DNA of 64,000 nucleotides from Aliidiomarina quisquiliarum. Lineage in GTDB: Bacteria > Pseudomonadota > Gammaproteobacteria > Enterobacterales > Alteromonadaceae. The notes under the pieces are model-generated. The model did not search any database and was not told the origin of the DNA. It worked only from the letters and a program-made list of their open reading frames with translations. Shown piece by piece: positions 27,343 through 36,575 of the stretch (positions are counted from its first letter, which is position 1; every line of letters starts with the position of its first letter). The DNA lies in the NCBI RefSeq assembly GCF_023922585.1, contig NZ_JAMFTN010000014.1, positions 289,107 to 353,106 of the forward strand, given 5' to 3'. Position numbers and translations under genes: made by a program.

Positions 27343-30300
27343 TCACCGCGTCCACGCATTCGACAGCACTTCTGCTTGCTGCATTATAAGCTCTATGGCT
27401 TCCGGCGCTCTGTCTGGCGGGTATTTGTACTTTTGCAATGTTCGGCGCACGAGAATTCGTAAGCGCGCACGCACGCTTTCACGCACTTGCCAGTCGACGG
27501 TGGTAGATGCGCGAAGCTTGTCTGTTACTTCAACGGCTATGGCTTTTAAGGTTTCATCGCCAAGCTCGCGTACAGCGCTTTCATTTGTGGCTAATGCGTC
27601 ATAAAAAGCGACTTCGTCGGGGTTGAGTCCTAATGCTTCGTCACGCTCTAGCTCTGCTTGGAACTCTTTGGCCATGGCAATGAGCTCTTCTATCACTTGC
27701 GCTGCTTCAATGCCTCGGTTGTTGTACTTGCGTAGGGTTTCTTGCAAGCGGTCGCTATACTTCTTTTCTTGCACCACGTTGGTACGTGTTTTGGCTTTAA
27801 TGTCGTCTTTTAGTAATTTTTCCAGTAAGTCGACAGCAAAGTTTTTGTACGGCATTCTGCGAACGTCTTCTAAGAACTCGTCAGACAATAAGCCAATATT
27901 GGGTTTATCCAAACCACACAGTGCAAATACATCAGCCACTCCCTCTGCGACAACGGCATTATCTAGTATTTGTTTTAATGCGGAATTCCTATCGGCTTCA
28001 CTCAGTTTCTTATCTGGGCTTGTAGACTTTGCAATAGCGGACTTTACTGCTGAGAAGAATGCGATTTCTTTATGGTATGCCCGCGCTTCATCTAAGGTGC
28101 CACATAGTGAATAGGCTTTACTCAATGCTAAAACGGTGTCCAAAAAGCGTTTTTTGCCGTCTTCAAGACCAAGTATGTGGTTGGCAGCAGGTATCAGTAG
28201 TTTGTTCGGCTCTGTTTCAAAGCCTGAATAATCAAAACCTTTACCATTTGAGCCGGTGGCAAACATGCCGTGAATCACATCAAGCTTTTCCAGTAGTATG
28301 GCGTAGGCTTCTTCGGCGCTATGGGTGGGTGTACCTCGGCCTTTTGAGTCCGTGTAAGTTTGTAGCGCTTGCTTTAACTCGTTGGCAATACCTATGTAAT
28401 CCACCACTAGGCCACCTGGCTTGTCTTTAAACACCCGGTTCACACGGGCAATGGCCTGCATTAAGTTATGCCCTTTCATGGGCTTATCGATATACATGGT
28501 ATGGCACACAGGGGCATCAAAACCGGTCAGCCACATATCCCGTACAATCACCAGTTTAAGCGGGTCGTTTGGGTCTTTAAAGCGTGCTTCTAAACGCTTT
28601 TTGGTTTGTTTGTTATAAATATGCGGCTGTAGCAAGGGTTTGTCAGAGGCCGAGCCCGTCATCACTATTTTAATAGCGCCCTTCTCTGGGTCTGTGTCGT
28701 GCCACTCAGGGCGTATGGCTACTATTTCGTTATAAAGCTGCGCACAAATATCACGACTCATGCCCACTATCATCGCCTTACCGTCAATGGTCGCCGTGCG
28801 CATTTCAAAGTGTGCGACTAAATCCTCTGCCACTTGTTTTAAACGAGGCTCTGCACCCACTAGCTTTTCTAACCGGCTCCATTCACCTTTGGTTCTTTCC
28901 CGCTGGCCCACGTCTTCTTCATCTTCAATCACTTCTTCAACTTGGTCTGAAAGCTCTTCAATTAAGTCGCGGTTCAAATCAAGCTTGGCTAATCGAGATT
29001 CATAATAAATAGGTACGGTGGCGCCATCATCAACGGCATCTTGAATGTCGTAAATAGACACGTAATCACCAAATACGGCGCGGGTGTCTTTGTCTTCATT
29101 GGCAATAGGGGTACCTGTAAAACCAATAAACGAGGCATTTGGCACTGCATCACGCATATGTTTGGCATAACCGAACTTGTAGCTGCCATCTTCTTTTAAG
29201 GTCGCTTTCAAGCCGTATTGGCTGCGGTGAGCTTCATCAGAAATCACCACAATATTGTGGCGGCTGTTCAAAATGGGGTGCCCTTTTTCATCTTCTAACA
29301 GCGCAAATTTCTGTACTGTGGTGAAAATAATACCACCGGACTCTCGCTCTGCGAGTAATTGACGCAAGGTGTCTCTGTCTTCCGCTTGTATAGGCTCTTG
29401 TTTCAGTAACTCTTTGGCCGCACTAAAGGTCGCAAAAAGCTGGCCATCGAGATCATTGCGGTCGGTAACGACTATTAAAGTGGGGTTGTTCATTTCGGGC
29501 TGTTGTAACAGTTTCCCTGCATAACAGCACATAGAAATACTTTTCCCAGAGCCCTGGGTATGCCACACAACGCCAGCTTTTTTACTACCTTGCACTACAT
29601 TGTCTGCATAGGTGGCGCGAGGATCAGCTGCCATATTCATTTCAGGTGCTTGAGATGCAATGACCGTCGCCCTCACCGCTTCACGCACCGCGTGAAACTG
29701 GTGGTAACCAGCTATTTTTTTAATGAGCTTGTCTGAGTCTGTTTCAAAAATCACAAAGTAGCGAATGTAGTCGAGAAAGAGTTCACGGTTGAAGAAGCCG
29801 CGCACCATGGTTTCGAGTTGCCATTCTAATAAAGGTTTATCGTCTTCATTTTTAATGGTGCGCCATGGCATATAACGCTCTTGGGTGGCCGTTAAAGAGC
29901 CTACACGTGCGTTGTAACCATCACTAATAATAATTGCCTCATTAAAAGCGAATAACTCAGGTACTTCGTCTTTGTAGGTTTGTATTTGGTTGTAGGCATC
30001 CCAAATATCGACATTTTCAGCGGTTGGGCTTTTTAATTCGAGAACGGCCAACGGCAATCCGTTAATAAAGCAAATCACATCCGGGCGGCGTAACTGTTTG
30101 CTCCCTTCAAGGGTGAATTGGTTTATGGCTCTAAATCGGTTGGCGGTAATATTTTCAAAATCAATTAGGAAGGCTTGGTCATGAACTGTTTTTTCATCTC
30201 GTTTATACTCAACCGGCACCCCTTCAAGTAATAGACGATGAAAAGCACGGTTATTCACCACGGCATCTAAGCTCGCCGGTTTGCGAACAACGTCTACCAC

Positions 30301-30498
30301 TTGCTCAATACAGCTTTCAGGAAGGTGCGGATTAATGCGGCGTAAAGCGGCTTCTACATCCGCCAAAAGCAATACCTGACGGTAGTCACTTCGCTCAGGA
30401 GCCGCCCCATCATGGGCAATATCCGGGCCATGGCCAACTTCCCAGCCTTCTTCAGCAAACCAGGCTAGGCATTCTTGCTCTAATTGATCTTCGGTCAT
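27343..30498 (-). CDS. hsdR: Type I restriction enzyme R subunit HsdR
   Basis: 1051-residue DNA translocase/nuclease of a type I R-M system. The N-terminal PD-(D/E)xK nuclease has [19 protein letters not shown] (residues 138-156). The SF2 motor shows Walker [23 protein letters not shown], and helicase motifs including [16 protein letters not shown] and [10 protein letters not shown]. The C-terminal helical region that binds the methylase is present. Length is normal and no defect is visible. AAGGAC lies upstream of the ATG. Confidence 0.96.
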   Translation of the reverse strand: MTEDQLEQECLAWFAEEGWEVGHGPDIAHDGAAPERSDYRQVLLLADVEAALRRINPHLPESCIEQVVDVVRKPASLDAVVNNRAFHRLLLEGVPVEYKRDEKTVHDQAFLIDFENITANRFRAINQFTLEGSKQLRRPDVICFINGLPLAVLELKSPTAENVDIWDAYNQIQTYKDEVPELFAFNEAIIISDGYNARVGSLTATQERYMPWRTIKNEDDKPLLEWQLETMVRGFFNRELFLDYIRYFVIFETDSDKLIKKIAGYHQFHAVREAVRATVIASQAPEMNMAADPRATYADNVVQGSKKAGVVWHTQGSGKSISMCCYAGKLLQQPEMNNPTLIVVTDRNDLDGQLFATFSAAKELLKQEPIQAEDRDTLRQLLAERESGGIIFTTVQKFALLEDEKGHPILNSRHNIVVISDEAHRSQYGLKATLKEDGSYKFGYAKHMRDAVPNASFIGFTGTPIANEDKDTRAVFGDYVSIYDIQDAVDDGATVPIYYESRLAKLDLNRDLIEELSDQVEEVIEDEEDVGQRERTKGEWSRLEKLVGAEPRLKQVAEDLVAHFEMRTATIDGKAMIVGMSRDICAQLYNEIVAIRPEWHDTDPEKGAIKIVMTGSASDKPLLQPHIYNKQTKKRLEARFKDPNDPLKLVIVRDMWLTGFDAPVCHTMYIDKPMKGHNLMQAIARVNRVFKDKPGGLVVDYIGIANELKQALQTYTDSKGRGTPTHSAEEAYAILLEKLDVIHGMFATGSNGKGFDYSGFETEPNKLLIPAANHILGLEDGKKRFLDTVLALSKAYSLCGTLDEARAYHKEIAFFSAVKSAIAKSTSPDKKLSEADRNSALKQILDNAVVAEGVADVFALCGLDKPNIGLLSDEFLEDVRRMPYKNFAVDLLEKLLKDDIKAKTRTNVVQEKKYSDRLQETLRKYNNRGIEAAQVIEELIAMAKEFQAELERDEALGLNPDEVAFYDALATNESAVRELGDETLKAIAVEVTDKLRASTTVDWQVRESVRARLRILVRRTLQKYKYPPDRAPEAIELIMQQAEVLSNAWTR

Positions 30499-30509
30499 TC
30501 CATTTGTCC

Positions 30510-30659
30510 TTAACCCTGGGGTGGCTCCTTCAGCAAAATAAAGTGCTCAATCAACCGAATCATTAAGCTTTTCTGCTCAGGTAAGCTTTCTGCTACTAAT
30601 AAAGCTAAGGCTACCAGAGTATTGTCGTTAATCAATTGTTCTACTGGTTTCGCCTTCAT
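30510..30659 (-). CDS. Small overlapping frame (49 residues) before hsdR
   Basis: Begins [20 protein letters not shown] and ends [12 protein letters not shown]. It overlaps the end of the RhuM gene by 32 bp and stops 11 bp before hsdR, filling the only gap in the operon. Composition is helical. No clear ribosome site was found, so it could be translated by coupling or be chance. Confidence 0.35.
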   Translation of the reverse strand: MKAKPVEQLINDNTLVALALLVAESLPEQKSLMIRLIEHFILLKEPPQG

Positions 30660-31119
30660 TGCTCACCAACCCTTGGTTGGTTAAGGTGCGACTCAGTAAG
30701 TGTACCGCTTGTTCAAATTCAATTCCGCGCTCAGCAAGGCGGCGTTGATTAAGGGTATAACCTTGGACCAAATGGTCTTTTAAGGTTTTTGTCGCCCACT
30801 GCCGAAACTGGGTCGCTCGTTTCGAGCTGACTCTGTAGCCCACTGAAATAATGGCGTCTAGGTTGTAGTGTTTAATGCGACGGCGAACCTGTCGCTTTCC
30901 TTCCTGGCGAACTACCGAGAAATCCTCGGTAGTTCGATTTTCATCGAGTTCACCTTCTAAAAAAACATTCTTTAAGTGTAAGCCGACGTTATCAGTAGTG
31001 GTATCAAACAAAACAGACATCTGACTTTGATTCAGCCAAACCGTTTCTTGCTCAAGTGCAACTTCTAGCTGCGCTTGGCCATCTTCGCTCATGAATATTT
31101 GGATTTGCTGGTCAGCCAT
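30628..31119 (-). CDS. RhuM-family protein, short form
   Basis: 163 residues matching the N-terminal half of RhuM/virulence-protein family: ALEQETVWLNQSQMSVLFDTTTDNVGLHLKNVF, then RRRIKHYNLDAIISVGYRVSSKRATQFRQWATKTLKDHLVQGYTLN. Full RhuM proteins are about twice as long, so this is either a short class or a truncation. Such genes recur inside type I R-M operons; their function is unknown. A KilA-N/Bro-type DNA-binding role is often supposed. It lies 14 bp after the HrgA-like gene. Confidence 0.82.
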   Translation of the reverse strand: MADQQIQIFMSEDGQAQLEVALEQETVWLNQSQMSVLFDTTTDNVGLHLKNVFLEGELDENRTTEDFSVVRQEGKRQVRRRIKHYNLDAIISVGYRVSSKRATQFRQWATKTLKDHLVQGYTLNQRRLAERGIEFEQAVHLLSRTLTNQGLVSNEGETSRTID

Positions 31120-31133
31120 GGCTTAACCCTTTC

Positions 31134-32072
31134 TTATTTATTCCACACACTATTCACCAAACGCCCGGTTTGGCTATAAATCCCCACCTGCTCAATAAAG
31201 CGGTGGAAGTCGGTATTTTCACTGACAATGCGATTCACCGACTGCCAATCAATATTGGTACGCTCACGGGCGGGGATCAGTATTTGGCTATCGAATAAAG
31301 AGTCGGTATTTAGTATCAGCACGCCAATGCCATGCAAGCTGGCAAGCATTTGTAGTTCTGGCTCTACATCGTTGTTTAAACCAGTAGCCACCAAGTAACC
31401 AAAGCTTGCCCAAGTAGAGTTAGACACCGCTTGGAAAAAGCACTGCCGCACATTGCCTTTAGTCAGTTGCTTTTTCACCTCAAACGACCACAAGCGAACC
31501 GAGCTGTCGTTGCCATGACGTACGCAGTCTTTCACCACAGCATCCCAATGCTGGTCAAGCGGCTCTAACGCAACAACATCCGGGTGTAACCAACGGTTAC
31601 CGCCGCTACCATGACTATTTTTAGAGGTTTTCTCATCAATACGTTGGCAGTACAGACCATGCTCTTTATGTAAAAACTCAATCAGCAAGGGATACAGCTC
31701 GTGCTCACTGTAACTAGGTGTGAGCACGGGCAGTTCAAGCTCTTGTTCGTCGCCTTCTGCATCCGCACCATTATCAAACTCAACGGCTTGCTGGGGGTTT
31801 GCATCCCAGTAATAAAGCCTAGGTCTGGGTTTGTCTTGAGTCGCCACATTGGCGCACAGTTTTTTTGCTCTGACAGTCCGCTCACCGCCAATTTCGGCGG
31901 CCAGTTGCGCCAGCAGTTTTTCTGGCGTGTCGTAGCGCGGATTGCTTTGCTTCTCGGCGATTTCTGCCGGGTAACGCTTTAGAAACTCAGCGGCTAAATC
32001 GCGTGCGGTGAACTTTTTATTAGGATTATCGCGCAGGGTTTCGATAATCATTTGTACGCGGGTTTTACTCAT
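31134..32072 (-). CDS. HrgA-like (COG2958) protein in R-M operon
   Basis: 312 residues. The N-terminus is a HARE-HTH-like winged helix (VQMIIETLRDNPNKKFTARDLAAEFLKRYP). The C-terminal domain resembles a restriction-endonuclease fold: HPDVVALE (about residue 169) and SFEVKKQLTKGN (about 198-209) give a D...ExK pattern. HrgA-type genes are linked to R-M loci in Helicobacter and elsewhere. It overlaps hsdS by 4 bp (ATGA). A predicted nuclease accessory; the activity is unproven. A diverged relative remains outside attR at 48359-48478. Confidence 0.78.
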   Translation of the reverse strand: MSKTRVQMIIETLRDNPNKKFTARDLAAEFLKRYPAEIAEKQSNPRYDTPEKLLAQLAAEIGGERTVRAKKLCANVATQDKPRPRLYYWDANPQQAVEFDNGADAEGDEQELELPVLTPSYSEHELYPLLIEFLHKEHGLYCQRIDEKTSKNSHGSGGNRWLHPDVVALEPLDQHWDAVVKDCVRHGNDSSVRLWSFEVKKQLTKGNVRQCFFQAVSNSTWASFGYLVATGLNNDVEPELQMLASLHGIGVLILNTDSLFDSQILIPARERTNIDWQSVNRIVSENTDFHRFIEQVGIYSQTGRLVNSVWNK

Positions 32073-33487
32073 GCGTCAGCCTCTGAATTATCGGCTAATG
32101 CTGAAACATCGAGCTCACCGGAGAGGAGTTTAGGGAGTAAGGTATCTCTTAATTCTTCTAACGATATACACTCAACTTTATTAGAAACAATTTTTTGAAA
32201 AATAGGCTCTAGGACATCGCTGCAAATATTTAGTAATTCATTGTTTGGTTCTAAGTAAGTAAAACCATCAATATCGCCTTTTCCCAAATGTATTACAGTT
32301 GTTGCCACTGCTGTAAGTTCAAAAAAACGCAATTGAGCACTAATAAACTCTCTAATTAGCGCAGCAGAAAGGTTTCTCTTTGGCTTGAAAGTACAGACTC
32401 GTTGATTCATCCATGCTTTATGGCCGCCCCAAATATACGGCCGAAACTCACCATCCATACCTACAAGCAAATCACCATTTTGTATTAAGTAGCCTCTTGG
32501 ATGCACTTCTGGTGTTGAAACGCCTGGCCGTTCTTGTTTCAAGTCTCTGATCCTAACTAGAGGAAGCCCATCACCATCAGTATTAAAGAGTTTAGACTTA
32601 AAAGGAGCCCCATATATGACTTCAGCAATGTCATATATCGGATTCACACTCCACCCCTCTGGAATAATATTATATTGTTGAGCTAAGCCTCCTTCCTTTA
32701 ACTCCACCAGTGCATTGGGGAATAAGGCGGCGGTGGTTTTTAGTTGGTCGGGGTTGATGCCGGTGGGGTTGGCTTGGTTTAGTTTTTGCTGGATGCTTTG
32801 TTCTAGCCAGGTGCTTAGGGTTTGTGGTTCGGTATCTGCCAGTTGCTCTAGTGTGATGGCACCGCAGATAATCGCTTGGGCGGCGAGTTCTTGGGTGGCG
32901 CTGTTTGCGCCCATGTCTTGGGCGATGATTTTGGCGCGGGTGGGCTCAAAATCGACAAACCAGCTTTTGAAAATCGCTTGGGCGATTTGCTCTAGGGTTT
33001 GGTTGGTCTGGCGGTTGAGTTCGATTTTGTTAGTAAAAGAATTCAACACTTGATTGATAGCTAACCTACTATGCATAGGTGGAATTGGCACTTCGATGGA
33101 GTCCAAATTTCTTTTGTTTAGCTTAGGTTGAACCGCACCAGTAATGTATGGAGTCAAGTCGAGATTAGAGAAGTAGTACTCTAAATAATCGAGAATTCCT
33201 TCTTCTTTTTCTTGTAAAATATGAGCATGGTTATTAACCCAGAACTTACCATTAGCCTGAAATGCTATTGGTGTATTTCTTGTTCGTAAGTTTTCACCAT
33301 CTTCAGAAATAAGCAAATAATTACCATCAAAAATATAGTCGTCTATCGAATCAACAATCCCTGATGCTCCATAATAGGGGAAGCCTCCTTGGCGCTTGTC
33401 TCTATCTAAGCTCTTAAGGGGTACTCGCTTATGGTTTAAAAAATCTGCAACTTCAGAAAGTCTTTTTAAAGGCCAGTCAGCACTCAT
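32069..33487 (-). CDS. hsdS: Type I R-M specificity subunit HsdS
   Basis: 472 residues with two target recognition domains: TRD1 about residues 1-150 and TRD2 about 278-430 (NIIPEGWSVNPIYDIAEVIYG onward). They are separated by a central helical repeat (SFTNKIELNRQTNQTLEQIAQAIFKSWFVDFEP) and followed by a C-terminal helix. It determines the bipartite DNA target of the methylase and nuclease. Overlaps hsdM by 11 bp. The recognition sequence cannot be read from the protein. Confidence 0.94.
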   Translation of the reverse strand: MSADWPLKRLSEVADFLNHKRVPLKSLDRDKRQGGFPYYGASGIVDSIDDYIFDGNYLLISEDGENLRTRNTPIAFQANGKFWVNNHAHILQEKEEGILDYLEYYFSNLDLTPYITGAVQPKLNKRNLDSIEVPIPPMHSRLAINQVLNSFTNKIELNRQTNQTLEQIAQAIFKSWFVDFEPTRAKIIAQDMGANSATQELAAQAIICGAITLEQLADTEPQTLSTWLEQSIQQKLNQANPTGINPDQLKTTAALFPNALVELKEGGLAQQYNIIPEGWSVNPIYDIAEVIYGAPFKSKLFNTDGDGLPLVRIRDLKQERPGVSTPEVHPRGYLIQNGDLLVGMDGEFRPYIWGGHKAWMNQRVCTFKPKRNLSAALIREFISAQLRFFELTAVATTVIHLGKGDIDGFTYLEPNNELLNICSDVLEPIFQKIVSNKVECISLEELRDTLLPKLLSGELDVSALADNSEADA

Positions 33488-35192
33488 AACCCAACCCCGC
33501 TAAGTTCGTCTTAATCTCGGCTTCTAATCGGTCGGATTCAGCAAACTGTTCTTTTAAAGTGCCGGTTAGGCGCGCCATTTTATCGGCGAAGGGAATGCCG
33601 TCGTCTTCTTCTGCTTCTGCACCTACGTAGCGGCCGGGGGTGAGTACAAAGTCGTGTTTTTTAATTTCATCGAAACTTGCCGATTTACAAAAACCGGCAA
33701 CATCCTCATAACCTTCGCCCTTTTGCCAGGCATGGAAGGTGTCGGTTACTTTGGCAATGTCGTCGCTGGTAAAGTCGCGAAGTACTCTGTCTTTCATATA
33801 GCCAATATTGCGGGCATCAATAAACAGAATTTCACCTTGGCGGTCGCGTTTTTTCTCGTTGCGTACAAGCCCGTTGGCTTTGTCTTTAGTTAAAAACCAA
33901 ATACAAGCGGGTATTTGGGTGTTGGTGAACAATTGCCCCGGTAAGGCGACCATACATTCCACTAAGTCTTCTTCGATTAAGCGTTTGCGTATTTCACCTT
34001 CATTATTGGTGTTCGAGCTCATCGAGCCGTTAGCCAATAATAAGGCCATGCTGCCTGTTGGTGCTAAGTGGTGCAGCATGTGTTGCATCCAGCCAAAGTT
34101 AGCGTTGCCCTTGGGCGGTGTGCCGTATTTCCAGCGCACGTCATCCGCTAGTGACTCGCTCCACCAATCACGAATGTTAAACGGTGGGTTGGCCATCACA
34201 AAATCGGCACGTAGGTCCGGGTGCTGGTTATCTAAAAAAGTATCGGCGTTTTTCTTACCGAAATTAAAGTCGATGCCACGAATGGCCATGTTCATGGCCG
34301 CGAGCTTCCATGTGGTTGGGTTCGACTCTTGACCATAAACAGAAATATGTTTCTTTTGCTCTTCTGCATCGTAATGCTGCTCGCTGGCATGCTCTTCGAT
34401 AAACTTATCACTGGAAACAAAGAACCCACCGGAGCCCATGGCTGGGTCATACACGCGGCCAGAGTATGGCTGGAGCATTTCAACAATTAAGGTCACAATG
34501 CTTTTTGGCGTGTAGTACTGACCGCCCTGCTTCCCTTCAGCTAAAGCAAACTGGCCAAGGAAGTATTCGTACACATGGCCGAGAATGTCTTTACTCTGCA
34601 AGTTAAGGGGCTCACCGTTTAGCACGGGTTTGGTGAACGAGGTATCTGAAAAGGTGTTAATCAAACCGAGTAGCTTTTCGTTATCAAGCTGATACTGGCT
34701 AATGCGGTTTAGAATGCCCTTGAGCTTTTTGTTGTGTTTTTCTATTTCTTCCAGCGCGTTGTCGACCAACCAAGACACAGAGCGTAACTTCACGTCGTTG
34801 CTCGCGTCGTCTTGCCAGAGGACAGTGCCTATTGGCAGTACCGCTTTTTCACGAAGCGTACTCCAACGAGCTGCTTTGGGAACCCAAAACACGTTCGCTT
34901 CACGGTAGTAGTCCAACTGCTCTAATTCGTCTTGCAGTGCTTGGTGGTAATCTTCTTCGCTGTCGAAATCGTCTCTCGACATGAAATAAATATTATCGCC
35001 GCTGTCAGTTTTAAATAGCTTCAGTAGCTCTTCTTGTCGCTCTTCAAAGGCATCTGAAACGTACTTCAGAAAAATAAGCCCAAGCACCACGTGCTTATAG
35101 TTCGCCGCGTCCATGTTTGCGCGAAGCTTGTCCGCAGCCTTCCATAGCTTGTTATCAAGCTCCTTTAAAAACTTCTGTTCCGTATTTTGCAT
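33477..35192 (-). CDS. hsdM: Type I R-M methyltransferase HsdM
   Basis: 571-residue N6-adenine methyltransferase. N-terminal helical domain (ELDNKLWKAADKLRANMDAANYKHVVLGLIFLKY), SAM-binding motif VYDPAMGSGGFF and catalytic motif IV FVMANPPFNIRDWW. It protects host DNA and pairs with HsdS. First gene of the operon hsdM-hsdS-hrgA-rhuM-hsdR-NYN. The upstream gap of 283 bp to the next small gene should hold the promoter. Confidence 0.96.
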   Translation of the reverse strand: MQNTEQKFLKELDNKLWKAADKLRANMDAANYKHVVLGLIFLKYVSDAFEERQEELLKLFKTDSGDNIYFMSRDDFDSEEDYHQALQDELEQLDYYREANVFWVPKAARWSTLREKAVLPIGTVLWQDDASNDVKLRSVSWLVDNALEEIEKHNKKLKGILNRISQYQLDNEKLLGLINTFSDTSFTKPVLNGEPLNLQSKDILGHVYEYFLGQFALAEGKQGGQYYTPKSIVTLIVEMLQPYSGRVYDPAMGSGGFFVSSDKFIEEHASEQHYDAEEQKKHISVYGQESNPTTWKLAAMNMAIRGIDFNFGKKNADTFLDNQHPDLRADFVMANPPFNIRDWWSESLADDVRWKYGTPPKGNANFGWMQHMLHHLAPTGSMALLLANGSMSSNTNNEGEIRKRLIEEDLVECMVALPGQLFTNTQIPACIWFLTKDKANGLVRNEKKRDRQGEILFIDARNIGYMKDRVLRDFTSDDIAKVTDTFHAWQKGEGYEDVAGFCKSASFDEIKKHDFVLTPGRYVGAEAEEDDGIPFADKMARLTGTLKEQFAESDRLEAEIKTNLAGLGYEC

Positions 35193-35475
35193 AGCTCTCT
35201 CAATAGTTATCTCTTTATATACTTACTGGTTGCCGCTTTAGGCTTCATTCATATTTAGCGACAAAAACTTAGCTCGGGCTAAAATAAAAAATATCGTTAG
35301 TAACAGTATAAATAATAGCACGACACTATTTGACGCTTTTGCTCTGTAAGGCGGGCTTTATTCACTTTGCACATAAAACATACCTACACCACTGAGGGTA
35401 TTGTATTGAGAATGATCGGTAATATGGCTGATTCTATAACCCTACACTTAGCGCTAGCTCTAATATCAATGTTAC

Positions 35476-35601
35476 TTACTTATCATCGTGCTTATTGTTA
35501 CGTTTTTTACAATCCCGCAGGTTCATCCAAATGGCAAATCCAACACCACTAAATAAAATTGTAAACGGTATAATTATAAGCATGCTCTCCTGTAAAGACA
35601 T
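35476..35601 (-). CDS. Small single-pass membrane protein (41 residues)
   Basis: Begins MSLQESMLIIIPFTILFSGV, a hydrophobic helix through about residue 25, followed by a positively charged tail NLRDCKKRNNKHDDK. AAAGGAG lies 7 bases before the ATG. It is oriented with hsdM and lies 283 bp upstream of it. Function unknown. Around it (35193-35475, 35602-35730) no other gene is seen. Confidence 0.55.
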   Translation of the reverse strand: MSLQESMLIIIPFTILFSGVGFAIWMNLRDCKKRNNKHDDK

Positions 35602-35730
35602 CTGACGCTCCTTTGCTTTGACAATGTCGAACCACTTCAACACCGTGATTAAATTTTAACAATCTAACTACTTTTATTCTCTTTTAAAAAAACATACCCC
35701 TCAACGAGGCGCAGTTACAGATGTTATCTA

Positions 35731-36342
35731 TTAAAAGGTATGGTTTGGTAGTTTATTCAAGAAACGCTTCCCTTTAGAAGATTGAAAGCAATAGTCAAAC
35801 GTACTGCTAACTTCTGGAGTAACAGTAGATACTTGCTGAAATATACTAGAAATACTTTTCATAAACTCTTTAAAAGCTATGCACTCGATGCCATTATTTC
35901 TAGCTCGTACAAAGGCACTTGAGGAATTAATAAAATCCTCTCTATGCTTATTTTTGATACCAGATGAGCCCTCTATTATCCCTCCTACAAACTGAATAGG
36001 ATCTTTGCTTTCCTCATTAAGTTCAACTGAAATTATTCTCTCGTTTTCCTGACTGAGTTTCGGAATAATAATTGCGGTGGTCATATTCAAGAATTCTAGT
36101 GGATATTCATTTTTAAACCTATCCAAAAACTTCTTATCAAGATTTTTAGTTTGAAAACGATTACTTATACGCTCAATGACTGGTTGTAGGCCACATCCAG
36201 TGCAAATTGAATTAGATGTTTGAATCAGCTTTGTTGATTGATGAGCCTGTTTTATATCAGCAATACTATTTCCTATCGAAACTTGCCTATCTACTGCAAC
36301 AAAAACATACTCGTGCAAATCAACGCTCATAAACATAGTCAT
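35731..36342 (-). CDS. Hypothetical 203-residue protein downstream of SIR2 gene
   Basis: Not recognised. The N-terminus VDLHEYVFVAVDRQVSIGN resembles the first strands of Ntn-hydrolase/proteasome-like folds, but the similarity is faint. Two cysteines lie in ICTGCG near residue 50. Ribosome site AAGGAC five bases before the ATG. It lies 233 bp downstream of the SIR2 gene, separated from it by an attC-like hairpin. This suggests an independent cassette or a partner gene. Confidence 0.65.
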   Translation of the reverse strand: MTMFMSVDLHEYVFVAVDRQVSIGNSIADIKQAHQSTKLIQTSNSICTGCGLQPVIERISNRFQTKNLDKKFLDRFKNEYPLEFLNMTTAIIIPKLSQENERIISVELNEESKDPIQFVGGIIEGSSGIKNKHREDFINSSSAFVRARNNGIECIAFKEFMKSISSIFQQVSTVTPEVSSTFDYCFQSSKGKRFLNKLPNHTF

Positions 36343-36521
36343 AACTTAGTCCTTGTAACGTCGCTCGATGAGTCAAGAGAGTATAAGTATATAGCTCCTC
36401 CCTCTGCAGAAGCTTAGGAACTCCAGCGAGCAACTTCAGTTCCAGTATATTGTTAAAACTATAAGCCACTAACTGATGCGATCTCGTCAATATATTTATT
36501 GAGCCAAGTCTGGGAAATCCC

Positions 36522-36571
36522 AAGTTAATGGCTCATTCAGCGGCTTGTCCGCTGAAATGCTTTGTTATAAC
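36522..36571 (-). repeat. attC-like hairpin after the SIR2 gene
   Basis: On the minus strand TTATAAC opens a site whose core CATTTCAGCGG pairs with CCGCTGAATG, with one bulged T. It ends in ATTAACTT where GTTRRRY is expected. Extrahelical bases in the stem are typical of attC. It starts 5 bp after the SIR2 stop. Confidence 0.5.
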
Positions 36572-36575
36572 CACA

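Noticed and set aside
35367..35552. 61-codon plus-strand frame near the R-M promoter
   Set aside because: No ribosome site and it overlaps the better-supported small membrane gene on the other strand.
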